From positions 5,146,001-5,210,000 of the forward strand of contig CP094668.1 in the NCBI GenBank assembly GCA_022836915.1: a DNA stretch of 64,000 nt, given 5' to 3'. The stretch comes from Paenibacillus sp. OVF10. Lineage in GTDB: Bacteria > Bacillota > Bacilli > Paenibacillales > Paenibacillaceae. Each line of letters begins with the position of its first letter. Position 1 is the stretch's first letter. The notes beneath the pieces are model-generated. The model worked only from the letters and a program-made list of their open reading frames with translations. It searched no databases and had not been told where the DNA came from. This document shows positions 56,201 through 64,000 of the stretch, in pieces. The position numbers and the translations under genes are program-made.

Positions 56201-58255
56201 TGTTACTCCAACGCCGGTTGCACCAGTCACACCTGTTGCTCCTGCGCCCGCAAGCAACGTGTAATCTGGTGAAGTACCCGGCGTTCCCGTTGGTGAGGCT
56301 ACATTGGTTATATACGTACTGCCGTTGAACGTTACAACCTGGCCGGCTGGATACGTTGGGGCTACGGCTGGATCAAATGGCACGATACCACTTAAACCCA
56401 AGCCTGTCGCTCCCGTTGAACCCGATGCCCCTGTAACCCCCGTACTTCCCGTTACGCCGATTCCTGTGGCTCCCGTCACACCTGTCGCTCCTGCTCCAGC
56501 AAGCAACGTGTAATCTGGTGAAGTCCCCGGCGTTCCCGTTGGTGAGGCTACATCGATTATATATGTGCTTCCATTAAACGTTACAATTTGACCCGCTGGA
56601 TATGTTGGAGCCACCGCTGGATCGAATGGCAAAATGCCTGTTAAACCTGCCCCGGTTGCTCCCGTTACACCTGATGCACCCGTGGCTCCTGTGGGTCCTG
56701 CACCTGCAAGCAATGTATAGTCTGGCGAAGTCCCTGGAGTACCCGTAGGAGAAGCCACATTCGTTATATACGTACTTCCATTAAACGTTACGACCTGACC
56801 TGCTGGATACGTTGGAGCTACTGCAGGGTCAAACGGAACTGTACCATTAAGGCCGATGCCTGTAGCTCCAGTCGCACCGGTAACTCCTGATCCTGCTAAC
56901 AATGTATAATCTGGAGAACCTCCTGGTGTACCCGTTGGTGATGCAACATTCGTAATGTAGGTACTGCCACCAAACGTGACGATCTGTCCAGCTGGATAGG
57001 TTGGTGCTAATGCCGGATCGAACGGTACAATGCCATTTAACCCTACACCTGTGGCTCCAGTTGCCCCCGTCGCTCCTGCTGTCGCAAGCAGTGTGTAATC
57101 CGGTGAGCTTCCTGGCACCCCTCCCGGACTTACAACATTCGTAATATAAGTACTGCCGTTATAAGTAACGACCTGACCCGCTAGGTATGTCGGGGACTGA
57201 GCTGGATCAAAAGATGTTATTCCGGTTAAGCCTACCCCGGTTGCTCCAGTTGCCCCTGCTGCTGCAATTAATGTGTAATCCGATGAAGTACCGGGTGTTC
57301 CTAATGGACCAGCTACACTTGTAATATAGGTGCTCCCGTTATAAGTAACTACCTGACCTGCAGGATAACCCGGGGCGAGCGCTGGATCAAATGCTAAAGC
57401 ACCCGTTAAACCAGCTCCGGTTGCCCCCGTTGCACCAGTCGTTCCACCCGACAATAAAAGAGTGTAGTCTGGAGAACTTCCGGGTGTACCCAGAGGACCG
57501 TTTACGTTGGCAACATAAAGACTACCCTCGTAGCTTACTACCTGACCTTGAGCATATGTCGGTCCAAGTGCAGGATCATATCCGGTAATATTGTTTAAAC
57601 CTACACCTGGTGCCCCTGCCGGACCTTGTGCTCCCTGTGGGCCAACTGGTCCTACTGGACCTATTGGGCCGATCGGTCCAATTCCTCCTGCCGGTCCCGT
57701 AGGGCCTATCACCCCAGGAACTCCTGGAACACCTGGTACGCCAGGAACTCCTGGCACTCCCTGTGGGCCAGCCGGTCCGGTAATCCCTCCGTTTCCAAAA
57801 GTCGTCGTCGCCCGACTTAGGGATAACGATATCGAACGGATTAATCCCACAAGTTTATCTTTTTCAGCAGGCGGCAATTCCAGAAGTAACGTCACACTTA
57901 ACAAATCATCTAGTAAATTTTGCAAGTTACCTGCGAGATTAATTAGGGGAACAGGAATAATCTCTGAGCCTGCAATCGTTAATTCCAATACAGCTTGTAA
58001 TTCTGCTTTTACCCCGGCACGAAATCCCGATTGATTTACAAACGTAAGTAACTGGCGTAATCCATTCTGCAATGCCAGTATATTGGCTGAAGTTGGCTGA
58101 CTGATTGCAGCTGGAATAGTCACAGCGAGGGAACGCAAAATGGATTCAAACTGCTCCAGTTCTCTTGTGGTTATGGGAATAAAGGGAGAGCCCGCTTTAA
58201 AAGATCTGCCTTCCAGAAAAGCTTTGATATTGACCCTTTTTCGATCATCGGACAT
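53279..58255 (-). CDS. Giant collagen-like protein with 13 beta-type modules
   Basis: 1658 residues, probably a spore or cell surface filament protein. N-terminal region of about 165 residues, helical (FRAGVKAELQAVLELTIAG, ELPPAEKDKLVGLIRSISLS), resembling the preface domain of Bacillales collagen-like proteins. Then a short GxP collagen block (GVPGVPGVPGVPG), then 13 modules of about 45 residues (FDPAVAPTYPAGQVVTFNGS, then TYITNVASPTGTPGTSPDY) separated by GAT/GVT collagen triplets, then about 430 residues of GxT triplets in a superrepeat of about 35 residues. The C-terminal domain (about 130 residues, TFTLATAGRYYISYKINL) is BclA/C1q-like. No signal peptide or sortase motif is seen, as in exosporium proteins. 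The reading frame is intact throughout. Confidence 0.88.
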   Translation of the reverse strand: MSDDRKRVNIKAFLEGRSFKAGSPFIPITTRELEQFESILRSLAVTIPAAISQPTSANILALQNGLRQLLTFVNQSGFRAGVKAELQAVLELTIAGSEIIPVPLINLAGNLQNLLDDLLSVTLLLELPPAEKDKLVGLIRSISLSLSRATTTFGNGGITGPAGPQGVPGVPGVPGVPGVPGVIGPTGPAGGIGPIGPIGPVGPVGPQGAQGPAGAPGVGLNNITGYDPALGPTYAQGQVVSYEGSLYVANVNGPLGTPGSSPDYTLLLSGGTTGATGATGAGLTGALAFDPALAPGYPAGQVVTYNGSTYITSVAGPLGTPGTSSDYTLIAAAGATGATGVGLTGITSFDPAQSPTYLAGQVVTYNGSTYITNVVSPGGVPGSSPDYTLLATAGATGATGATGVGLNGIVPFDPALAPTYPAGQIVTFGGSTYITNVASPTGTPGGSPDYTLLAGSGVTGATGATGIGLNGTVPFDPAVAPTYPAGQVVTFNGSTYITNVASPTGTPGTSPDYTLLAGAGPTGATGASGVTGATGAGLTGILPFDPAVAPTYPAGQIVTFNGSTYIIDVASPTGTPGTSPDYTLLAGAGATGVTGATGIGVTGSTGVTGASGSTGATGLGLSGIVPFDPAVAPTYPAGQVVTFNGSTYITNVASPTGTPGTSPDYTLLAGAGATGVTGATGVGVTGSTGASGVTGATGVGLSGIVPFDPAVAPTYPAGQVVTFNGSTYITNVASPTGTPGTSPDYTLLAGVGATGATGTTGVGVTGSTGATGTPGVTGATGVTGAGLTGVVPFDPALAPTYPVGQVVTFSGSAYIANVASPTGTPGTSPDYTLIAGVGATGATGVGVTGNTGATGVTGAGLTGVVPFDPAVAPTYPAGQVVTFNGSTYIANVASPTGAPGTSPDYTLIAVAGATGVTGATGIGLNGVAPFDPAVAPTYPAGQVVTFNGSTYITNVASPTGTPGTSPDYTLLAGAGATGATGASGVTGATGVGLSGIVPFDPAVAPTYPAGQVVTFNGSTYIANVASPTGTPGTSPDYTLIAGAGATGVTGATGLGVTGSTGATGVTGAGLTGVLPFDPAVAPTYPAGQVVTFNGSTYIANITSPTGTPGTSPDYTLIAGAGATGVTGATGVGVTGSTGSTGATGETGATGLVGLTGVTGVTGATGVGVTGSTGLTGATGETGATGLAGLTGATGVTGATGVGVTGNTGLTGATGETGATGLAGLTGVTGVTGATGVGVTGSTGSTGATGETGATGLTGLTGVTGVTGATGVGVTGSTGLTGGTGATGETGATGLAGLTGVTGVTGATGVGVTGSTGLTGATGETGATGLAGLTGVTGVTGATGVGVTGNTGLTGATGETGATGLAGVTGATGETGATGLAGLTGATGLTGATGVGVTGSTGLTGGTGATGETGATGLTGLTGVTGTTGVGITGSTGLTGATGETGATGLAGLTGVTGVTGATGVGVTGSTGLTGATGETGATGLAGLTGANGVTGATGITGATGVGVTGSTGTTGVTGETGATGTSVTTASSYAENTNGTILVILGGTVVALPANQNIGTGITVNGANDTFTLATAGRYYISYKINLTAALAVQSRILLNGAVVPASVISPVLSLSQLSTDFIITATAGSTIQLQLFGLIATAVLSPPGATLNIIRLS
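53690..54890 (-). repeat. GxT collagen-triplet tandem repeat region
   Basis: About 12 copies of a superrepeat of roughly 105 bp encoding GSTGLTGATGETGATGLAGL-type triplets, many nearly identical at DNA level. A hotspot for slippage and for misassembly. Confidence 0.9.
54900..57610 (-). repeat. Thirteen tandem modules of about 160-250 bp
   Basis: Each copy encodes FDPA...YPAGQVVTFNGSTYI...SPTGTPGTSPDYTL plus a variable collagen linker. The first three copies (plus-strand right end) are most divergent; the rest are nearly identical. Confidence 0.9.
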
Positions 58256-58398
58256 GCTTAGCTCAATCCTCCTCTATCTTGCTTGCTTTTCAAGCTTATG
58301 TCACATAGGAAGGAAAATTATCTTGGACACTCCTTTTAGTCAAAATAAAAAGACGATTCATGTTCCACGTTGAACAAGATTAAACGGTACTCTTCAAC

Positions 58399-58427
58399 AA
58401 AAAAACACCCTCCATAAGAGGGTGTTT
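58399..58427 (-). terminator. Terminator of the res operon
   Basis: AAACACCCTC-TTAT-GAGGGTGTTT with a T-rich tail on the minus strand, 20 nt past the resE stop. Confidence 0.88.
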
Positions 58428-58450
58428 CCGCACTTTTGTATGAAATCAGG

Positions 58451-59934
58451 CTATTTCGATGAATCCAAAGGAAATTGCAAAATAAACTCGGTTCCTTCGC
58501 CAAGTACACTATTGACGGTAATCATGCCTTGATGCGCATCAACAATATTTTTTACAATCGCTAAACCAAGCCCCGTGCCTACACTTTCTCCACGAACACG
58601 AGCCTTGTCTGCTTTGTAGAATCGTTCGAAAATAAATGGCAAGTCGGATGAAGGGATACCTACACCCTGATCCTTCACAGAAACTCTGACAAATGGAGCA
58701 CGAAGATAAGTGACACGCTCGGCTGAGATCATTACATTTTTGCCTGTAGGCGTATGTCTGAACGCATTATCCAGCAAATTCGTAAATACTTGCTCAAGTC
58801 GATCCTCATCTGCCTGTTGAAGTTCAATGGTTGGTTGTTCAAATTCAAAGTGCAGTTGAATTCCCTGTTCTTTTGAACGCACCGAGAACTTACGATATAC
58901 ACGTTCAAGTAGTTCTCCGAGGTCAACTTCCTTCATCACCATGTCCGTATGTCCAGCTTCCATCCGCGCAAGGTCAAGCAAGTCTTTAACCAGTCTGCCC
59001 ATCCGCAGTGACTCATCATGAATGACCTGGATCAGTTCTTCGCTCTCTTCCGGTGAGGTTGCCATGCCGTCCAGAAGGGCTTCACTGTAACCTTGCATCA
59101 TGGATAGCGGAGTTCGTATCTCATGAGATACGTTAGCCACGAAATCACGCCGCATTTTCTCCAGACGCACTTCTTCTGTTACATCTCTCAAGACAGCCAC
59201 AGCCCCTCTGACAACACTATCAGCATACAACGGTGCCATCTGAACAGACCAGACACCTTGCTGTACGTGGACATTGGAGTTCTGATCCCCACCTTGCTCC
59301 ATCACCATTCTGAACAAAGGAAGAAGGGGCTCAGGTACATCACGTGAGGACTTGTCGGACTGTTCAGGATCTTTTCCTTCGTCCATTTTTGCCCAATCCA
59401 GATCATACCAAGCCTGCATGATCTTTTCTCCAGGCGGATTCGTCAGAATAACTTTGCCTTCACCATCAAATGTAACCACCGCATCGGTCATGCTTCGAAG
59501 CACACTCGCCAAATGTTCCTTCTCATGGTTAAGGTTTCGAATATTATCTTCCAGTTGGGCAGCCATATGATTAAATGTGTTGGCAAGTTCACCAATCTCA
59601 TCACTCGTTACCAGGGAGAGACGTGTTCCGTAGTTCCCTTTGCGAATCGCATTGGCTGCCTGAATCAATTGCTGCATGGGCTGCGTTATCTTGGTGAATA
59701 GAAACAATGCAAAAAACGTGGTTAAACTGAATCCGATTATACAGATATAGGTGAACAACCGCTTAATATCTCTGGATTCGGATTCTGCAAAGTTTGTATC
59801 AATGTAGGGCAGCAAAAAAGACCCAGCGCTATAAGTACACAACCCACAAGGCAGATAATAGTGATCCATAACTTCCCGACCAGTGATCTCCAGAAACTAA
59901 AACTACTTCGGTACTTCCAGTTTATAACCCACAC
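58451..59934 (-). CDS. resE: Sensor histidine kinase ResE, frameshifted
   Basis: About 495 residues. Two membrane helices (LWITIICLVGCVLIALGLFL and FTYICIIGFSLTTFFALFLF) enclose only about 20 residues (PYIDTNFAESESRDIKR). Then HAMP (KITQPMQQLIQAANAIRKG), a PAS-like domain, HisKA with VSHEIRTPLSMMQG (phospho-His), and HATPase with DNAFRHTPTG, DQGVGIP and GTGLGLAIVK. It senses redox state and phosphorylates ResD. The frame breaks after ALGLF at a T6 run (A6 at plus 59815-59820). The start is uncertain: a GTG at 59934 inside resD is the only upstream option. Confidence 0.92.
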
Positions 59935-60619
59935 CCCACACCGTCGTAATCATGGCCGCCGATTCAGGCGATACCTTGTTAAGTTTCTCGCGAAGACGCT
60001 TCACATGCGTATCCACGGTACGAAGATCGCCAAAGAATTCGTAATTCCATACATCCTTGAGCAATTCTTCTCTGGAGAAAACTTTGTCGGGAGATGTTGC
60101 CAGGTAGTGCAGTAATTCATATTCTTTTGGTGTAAGACTAATCTCTTCGCCACCAGCGGTTACCCGGTGGGCATCATGCTCAATAACCAGATGCGGGAAC
60201 ACGATGTTGTTACTCGAATTACTCTCCTTGGAGAGATAAGCAGTCGCGGAAGATCGACGCAAAATCGCTTTGACACGATAAATCACTTCACGCGGGCTGA
60301 ATGGTTTTACAACATAATCATCAGCGCCAACTTCGAAGCCTTGAACCCGGTTGATCTCTTCACCTTTTGCAGTGAGCATCAAAACCGGCGTTGATTTCAC
60401 CTGACGAAGACGGGTACACACTTCAACTCCATCCATACCCGGCAACATCACATCAAGCAAAATCAGCCCGTAGTCCCCTGCTGTTGCTTTACGCAGCGCA
60501 GTTTCCCCATCCTCAGCTTCATCGATTTCATAACCTTCTTTTTCAAGATACATTTTCAAAAGCCTGCGGATTCTCTCTTCGTCATCCACGACCAGTATTC
60601 GATTCTCATGTTCAGCCAT
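59903..60619 (-). CDS. resD: Response regulator ResD
   Basis: 238 residues from MAEHENRILVVDDEERIRRL, with AAAGGGG and GGAG upstream. Receiver domain with acidic pair DDEE, phospho-Asp in LILLDVMLPGMDG, Thr in MLTAKG and Lys in VVKPFSPRE; OmpR-type winged helix at the C-terminus (LTPKEYELLHYLA, VDTHVKRLREKL). It regulates aerobic/anaerobic respiration genes, including the adjacent cytochrome c maturation genes and probably qcrABC. Its end overlaps resE. Confidence 0.95.
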   Translation of the reverse strand: MAEHENRILVVDDEERIRRLLKMYLEKEGYEIDEAEDGETALRKATAGDYGLILLDVMLPGMDGVEVCTRLRQVKSTPVLMLTAKGEEINRVQGFEVGADDYVVKPFSPREVIYRVKAILRRSSATAYLSKESNSSNNIVFPHLVIEHDAHRVTAGGEEISLTPKEYELLHYLATSPDKVFSREELLKDVWNYEFFGDLRTVDTHVKRLREKLNKVSPESAAMITTVWGVGYKLEVPK

Positions 60620-60757
60620 GCCTCTCCAGCCCCTTTGCAATAACTCCTCATCACTTCTATTATGTTCGATCTGGCGAACAATATTTGAATACCCTTCAAT
60701 AAAAAGGTACGTTTGTGTTCCCGCTTCTAAACTCAACCTTTGAGTTACGAGTCTGTC

Positions 60758-62019
60758 CTAGTCCGCTCCAGCGTAAGAATGTAATCCAGCAATGATCAAA
60801 TTCACCCCAACTAGCGTAAACATGACGACCAGGAAGCCAAGAACTGCAAGCCATGCAGACTTCTGACCTTGCCAACCTCTGGATAAACGCAAATGCAGAT
60901 ACACACTATAATATAGCCATGTAATCAATGCCCACACCTCTTTAGGGTCCCAACCCCAAAAGCGACTCCAGGCAATCTGAGCCCAGATCATGGCAAAAAT
61001 TAATGCTCCCAGCGTAAATATCGGAAAACCAATCGCAATCGCGCGATAACTTATCTCATCCAGATCATCGGCATCGATTCCATCCATCATTGGTTGTAAC
61101 GCTTGTCCAAGTGGTCTGCGCACAAGAAGTCGTACAATTCCATACAGGATCAGACCTACAATAAGTGACCAAACCACCGTATTCAGCTTGCGCCCGGCAT
61201 TTACCCCGTTCATCCAGGAAGGCGTCTCAAGTAAAGGTTTTTCCATGCCAAGAAACGGTGTCATGCTCTCCACTTCGCTATTATATGGTGCAAAAATCGG
61301 AGGCATGCGATAAATCACTTTCTCTATTGTACTATTTTCCTGTACCTCTGTGTCAATGCTGACCGTTTTCTGTACAAAAACCGCCTCGTAACCAGCTGTA
61401 CGAAAGGCAAATACCGTTCCGATGAATCCGATGACTACAACGATCGTAACCAGAGTGAATTCAACCCATCCTCGTTGACGTCTTGAAGATTTGTCTTTAC
61501 CACTGAAATCAACAGTACGGAGCAAATACATGAACCCTGCGGCAAAACCCACGGCGAAGAATGCTTCACCAAGCGCGGCCAACGTCACGTGAATTTTCAG
61601 CCAGATGGACTGAAGTGCCGGGATTAATGGTTGTACCTCCTGAGGAAATACAGCGGCGTACGCCATAATAATAATGGTAAGTGGTAACGCAAACAAACCC
61701 AGTAATGACTTGCGGTATATGGCATATACAACAATAAATGCAACCATGATCATCATGGACAGAAAAGACATAAACTCATACATGTTACTAACTGGGATAT
61801 GACCTGCGCCAGCCCATCGGGTTACAAAAATACGATATGTGCCGCTAAAGCGACAGTCGAAGCGATAAAAGCTCTTTTACCCCAGCGATTCATATGGTCC
61901 AGAGGATCACGATTACTCCATTTTTTGCCCATGACTGCAACAGCATATAACAAGAATGCAGCACAATAGAGAAAGAAAGATACGATAAATGCGTCGCTGC
62001 TGAAATCCAATAATCTCAT
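60758..62019 (-). CDS. resC: Cytochrome c biogenesis protein ResC (CcsB/CcsA type), frameshifted
   Basis: About 420 residues, about eight membrane helices. The haem-handling WWD-type motif is FWGWDPKEVWALITWL near residue 345, with flanking His residues (IKIHVT-type and GLHSYAG). With ResB it exports haem and ligates it to apocytochrome c. The raw frame stops after AAHIVFL at a T5 run (A5 at plus 61826-61830); one more T restores FVTRWAGAGHIPVSNMYEF. The ATG overlaps the restored resB stop as ATGA. Confidence 0.93.
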
Positions 62020-63687
62020 GCCTGATTCCCCCGTTATCCAACGACTTCTCTTCCACTTCCAGATTCATCTGTTTCAAGACGGCCGCAACTTCACGCCTGA
62101 AGCCAAACCAGTTTTTGTTGGTATGTCCACCCAATGTGAGCTGTTTATCATCAAAACGAATCCAGATGCGGCGATGATGCCAATAAAAACCCATGACGAG
62201 ACCCAACATAACAATACCGGCTCCTACCCACACAAAAGGCATTGCCTTATCCACTCTTATATTGAGATAACTTACGGACTGAATAATATCGACCTTGTCC
62301 ATGCTGTCTACTTCCAGCTGTAAAGGAATCTCAGCTCCAATCAGCTGTTGGTTAATCGCATCCTGTTGAAACCGTTGTTTATCAATCTGCTTTGCAAAGT
62401 ACAGATATTGTATCCCCTCTTCGGGCAGATCCGGTCCCTTGATGAGAAAGAGAAAAGCAGGTGCATTAGGTGAAGGCGATTTTGATTTGGGCTGACCATT
62501 CTCATCCAATCCAAAGTCCATAAACTTTTCTTTTACCGTGAGCTTATAAAGACCAGCTTCAAATGTTCTTTGGGTATCTACCATATCAATCTTAATTGGC
62601 CCATATACTTCACCCGTCTTTGTATTGACCAGATCAGGCGTTACGGAACGAATGGTGGGTGTTAGATCATAATCAAACTGATATGCTTTCAGACCGTTAT
62701 AATTCAATGGATGATTCACGCGTACATCATGTCTGGCCACCTCAGCTAACTGAGGTTTCTTCGAGAGATCCGAACAATCTGCTGTACATTCATACAAAAC
62801 AACTTTTGTTTCAAACAGTTTGGGAACGGTCTTATTCAGGTTACGGAATTGCTCAGGTACTTCTTCCTCACTGTAGAATTCAACATTAAACTGTTCATTT
62901 TTCAGATACATCGACGTATTCGGGATCTTTTTGATCTCCCCTTCAGGAAAAGCAACGTGCTCGTCCAGATTCAGACCAGGAAGTCCTCGTGCGAGCACCG
63001 CCAGCAAAAATATAATGAGTCCAATATGGATGACATATGGGCCCCATCGACTGAATCGCTGTTTCTCGGCGAGTAATGCATCTCCCTGGGTGTGCACGCG
63101 GTATCCTTTCTTTTTCAACGGCGTAACCGCTTTCTTAACCCAGTCTTCTGGTGCCTCTTCGATGGTACCTTGGTACACCAGACGCTGTCTTGTCAAAAAT
63201 TGCGTATGTTTACGTATTCTCTGTTTATTCAGTGCTTTGTAGAGCGGTAGGACGCGATCCAGACTGCATATCACCAATGATGCCCCAATCAGCACCAGCA
63301 GTAGAATAAACCACCAGGATTCGTATGTATGAGATAAACCCAACAGATAATAGATGTGACCCAACTGACCGTATGTTTCTTTGTAATACACGGAAGGATC
63401 AATATTCAAGAATGTACTTTCTTGCGGATAGATTGTACCAAGCATAGAACCCACCAGCGTAAAAACAATCATATAAACGGCAATTTTAACGGAAGAAAAA
63501 AGTTCCATATGCGGTCAATGATATTGGGATTACTGCGCTGTGAACGGCGCGCCATGCCATCATAACGCATTTCCAACACTTCATCCGATTTAGCTTCAGA
63601 CTCCAGCAGCGGTTTCCCACATGCCTCACATAGTACAGTGCCTACCGGATTCTGGTGTCCGCACTCACATTTGGTATTTTGGAACAC
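62016..63687 (-). CDS. resB: Cytochrome c biogenesis protein ResB, two frameshifts
   Basis: About 558 residues. It begins MFQNTKCECGHQNPVGTVLC with a zinc-ribbon (CxC...CxxC), then membrane helices (SVKIAVYMIVFTLVGSMLG, WWFILLLVLIGASLVIC, GPYVIHIGLIIFLLAVLA), a large extracellular domain and a last helix (VWVGAGIVMLGLVMGFYW). Breaks: a T6 run (A6 at plus 63496-63501) after RIWNFF, and a G5 run (C5 at plus 62028-62032) near the end; with one more G the protein ends NGGNQA and overlaps resC. Without that second correction it would read on to 61913 in a foreign frame. Confidence 0.92.
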
Positions 63688-63701
63688 GAATAGACCTCCT
63701 G

Positions 63702-64000
63702 TCAGGGCTGCTTCGCCAGTTGCGAAATTTGAGCGTCAAGTGTGTCCAAATCAAGTTGACCGATATGAATGGTAGAGATTTTGCCCGTGTCGGATACAAA
63801 GAATGTTGTTGGCATCGGAGAGATCCCAAAATCACGAACCGAGTTTTTCTCCCGATCAAGCATGATTGGAAACGTAACGCCAACCTGCCGTACAAAATTA
63901 TCCACGGTCATCTGGTCTTCTCCAACATTAATTCCGACAAATTGTACTCCCTGGTCCTTCCATTTGTCAGCTTGTGCCTGAAGTGCAGGCATTTCTTTAA
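63702..64000 (-). CDS. resA: Thiol-disulfide oxidoreductase ResA (N-terminus outside the window)
   Basis: About 99 C-terminal residues of a thioredoxin-fold protein: KEMPALQAQADKWKDQGVQF, GINVGEDQMTVDNFVRQVGV, then the cis-Pro loop SPMPTTFFVSDTGKI. The active-site CxxC should lie a few residues before KEMP, just outside the right edge. ResA reduces the haem-binding cysteines of apocytochrome c. First gene of resABCDE. Confidence 0.92.
   Translation of the reverse strand, partial: KEMPALQAQADKWKDQGVQFVGINVGEDQMTVDNFVRQVGVTFPIMLDREKNSVRDFGISPMPTTFFVSDTGKISTIHIGQLDLDTLDAQISQLAKQP

Noticed and set aside
53690..57610. Regular DNA repeats resembling a CRISPR or satellite array
   Set aside because: The repeats are in frame, differ in length and encode collagen triplets and protein modules; there are no unique spacers of constant size.

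Overview
The window is chromosomal DNA of a low-GC Gram-positive spore former, almost certainly a Paenibacillus (inference). The evidence is gene order that follows the Bacillus subtilis qcr/trp/aro/hbs/spoIVA/rpsA/cmk/ypeB/serA/res region, sporulation and germination genes (spoIVA, stage VI protein F, ypeB, ypjB), a menaquinol bc complex, and a giant collagen-like surface protein with Paenibacillus-type repeats. Almost every gene lies on the minus strand. The exceptions are a 53-codon gene at 28.1 kb, a lipoprotein polysaccharide deacetylase at 48.1 kb and serA at 51.6 kb.

Layout, left to right: ypjB (cut by the window edge), ypjA and qcrCBA; ypiF, a small IDEAL protein and a gamma-carbonic-anhydrase-like protein; an unknown Paenibacillus-type protein; a histidine phosphatase and an ECF sigma/anti-sigma pair; an intergenic region with a strong candidate small RNA; the aromatic supraoperon, transcribed as aroC-aroB-aroH-[trp promoter and leader]-trpE-D-C-F-B-A-hisC-tyrA; cheR and ndk; a quinone block (hepT, ubiX-like, ubiA-like, menG, hepS-like); mtrB (TRAP) and hbs; a sugar ABC transporter operon; spoIVA and small sporulation genes; gpsA, plsY, der, rpsA, plsC, cmk; motI, ypeB, prsW, a mecA-like gene; a CPBP protease and a phosphoesterase; serA behind a T-box; the collagen-like gene; and resE-D-C-B-A (resA cut by the right edge).

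Two regulatory circuits can be read directly. The trp operon has its own sigma-A promoter just after aroH. Its transcript begins with about 11-12 (G/U/C)AG triplets at about 5-nt spacing, a TRAP-binding site, and a strong intrinsic terminator follows about 320 nt later. TRAP itself (mtrB) is encoded 10 kb away. serA is preceded by a complete T-box leader with a plausible Ser (UCC) specifier.

The dominant oddity is technical. About 26 single-base deletions (one looks like two bases) break otherwise intact, often essential genes (trpE, trpD, trpC, trpF, aroB, tyrA, plsY, resB, resC, resE, prsW, ypeB and others). Nearly all fall in homopolymer runs and all are losses. This looks like an unpolished assembly rather than gene decay, so I give the corrected gene spans and mark each break. 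Gene ends quoted for those genes assume the break is an error.
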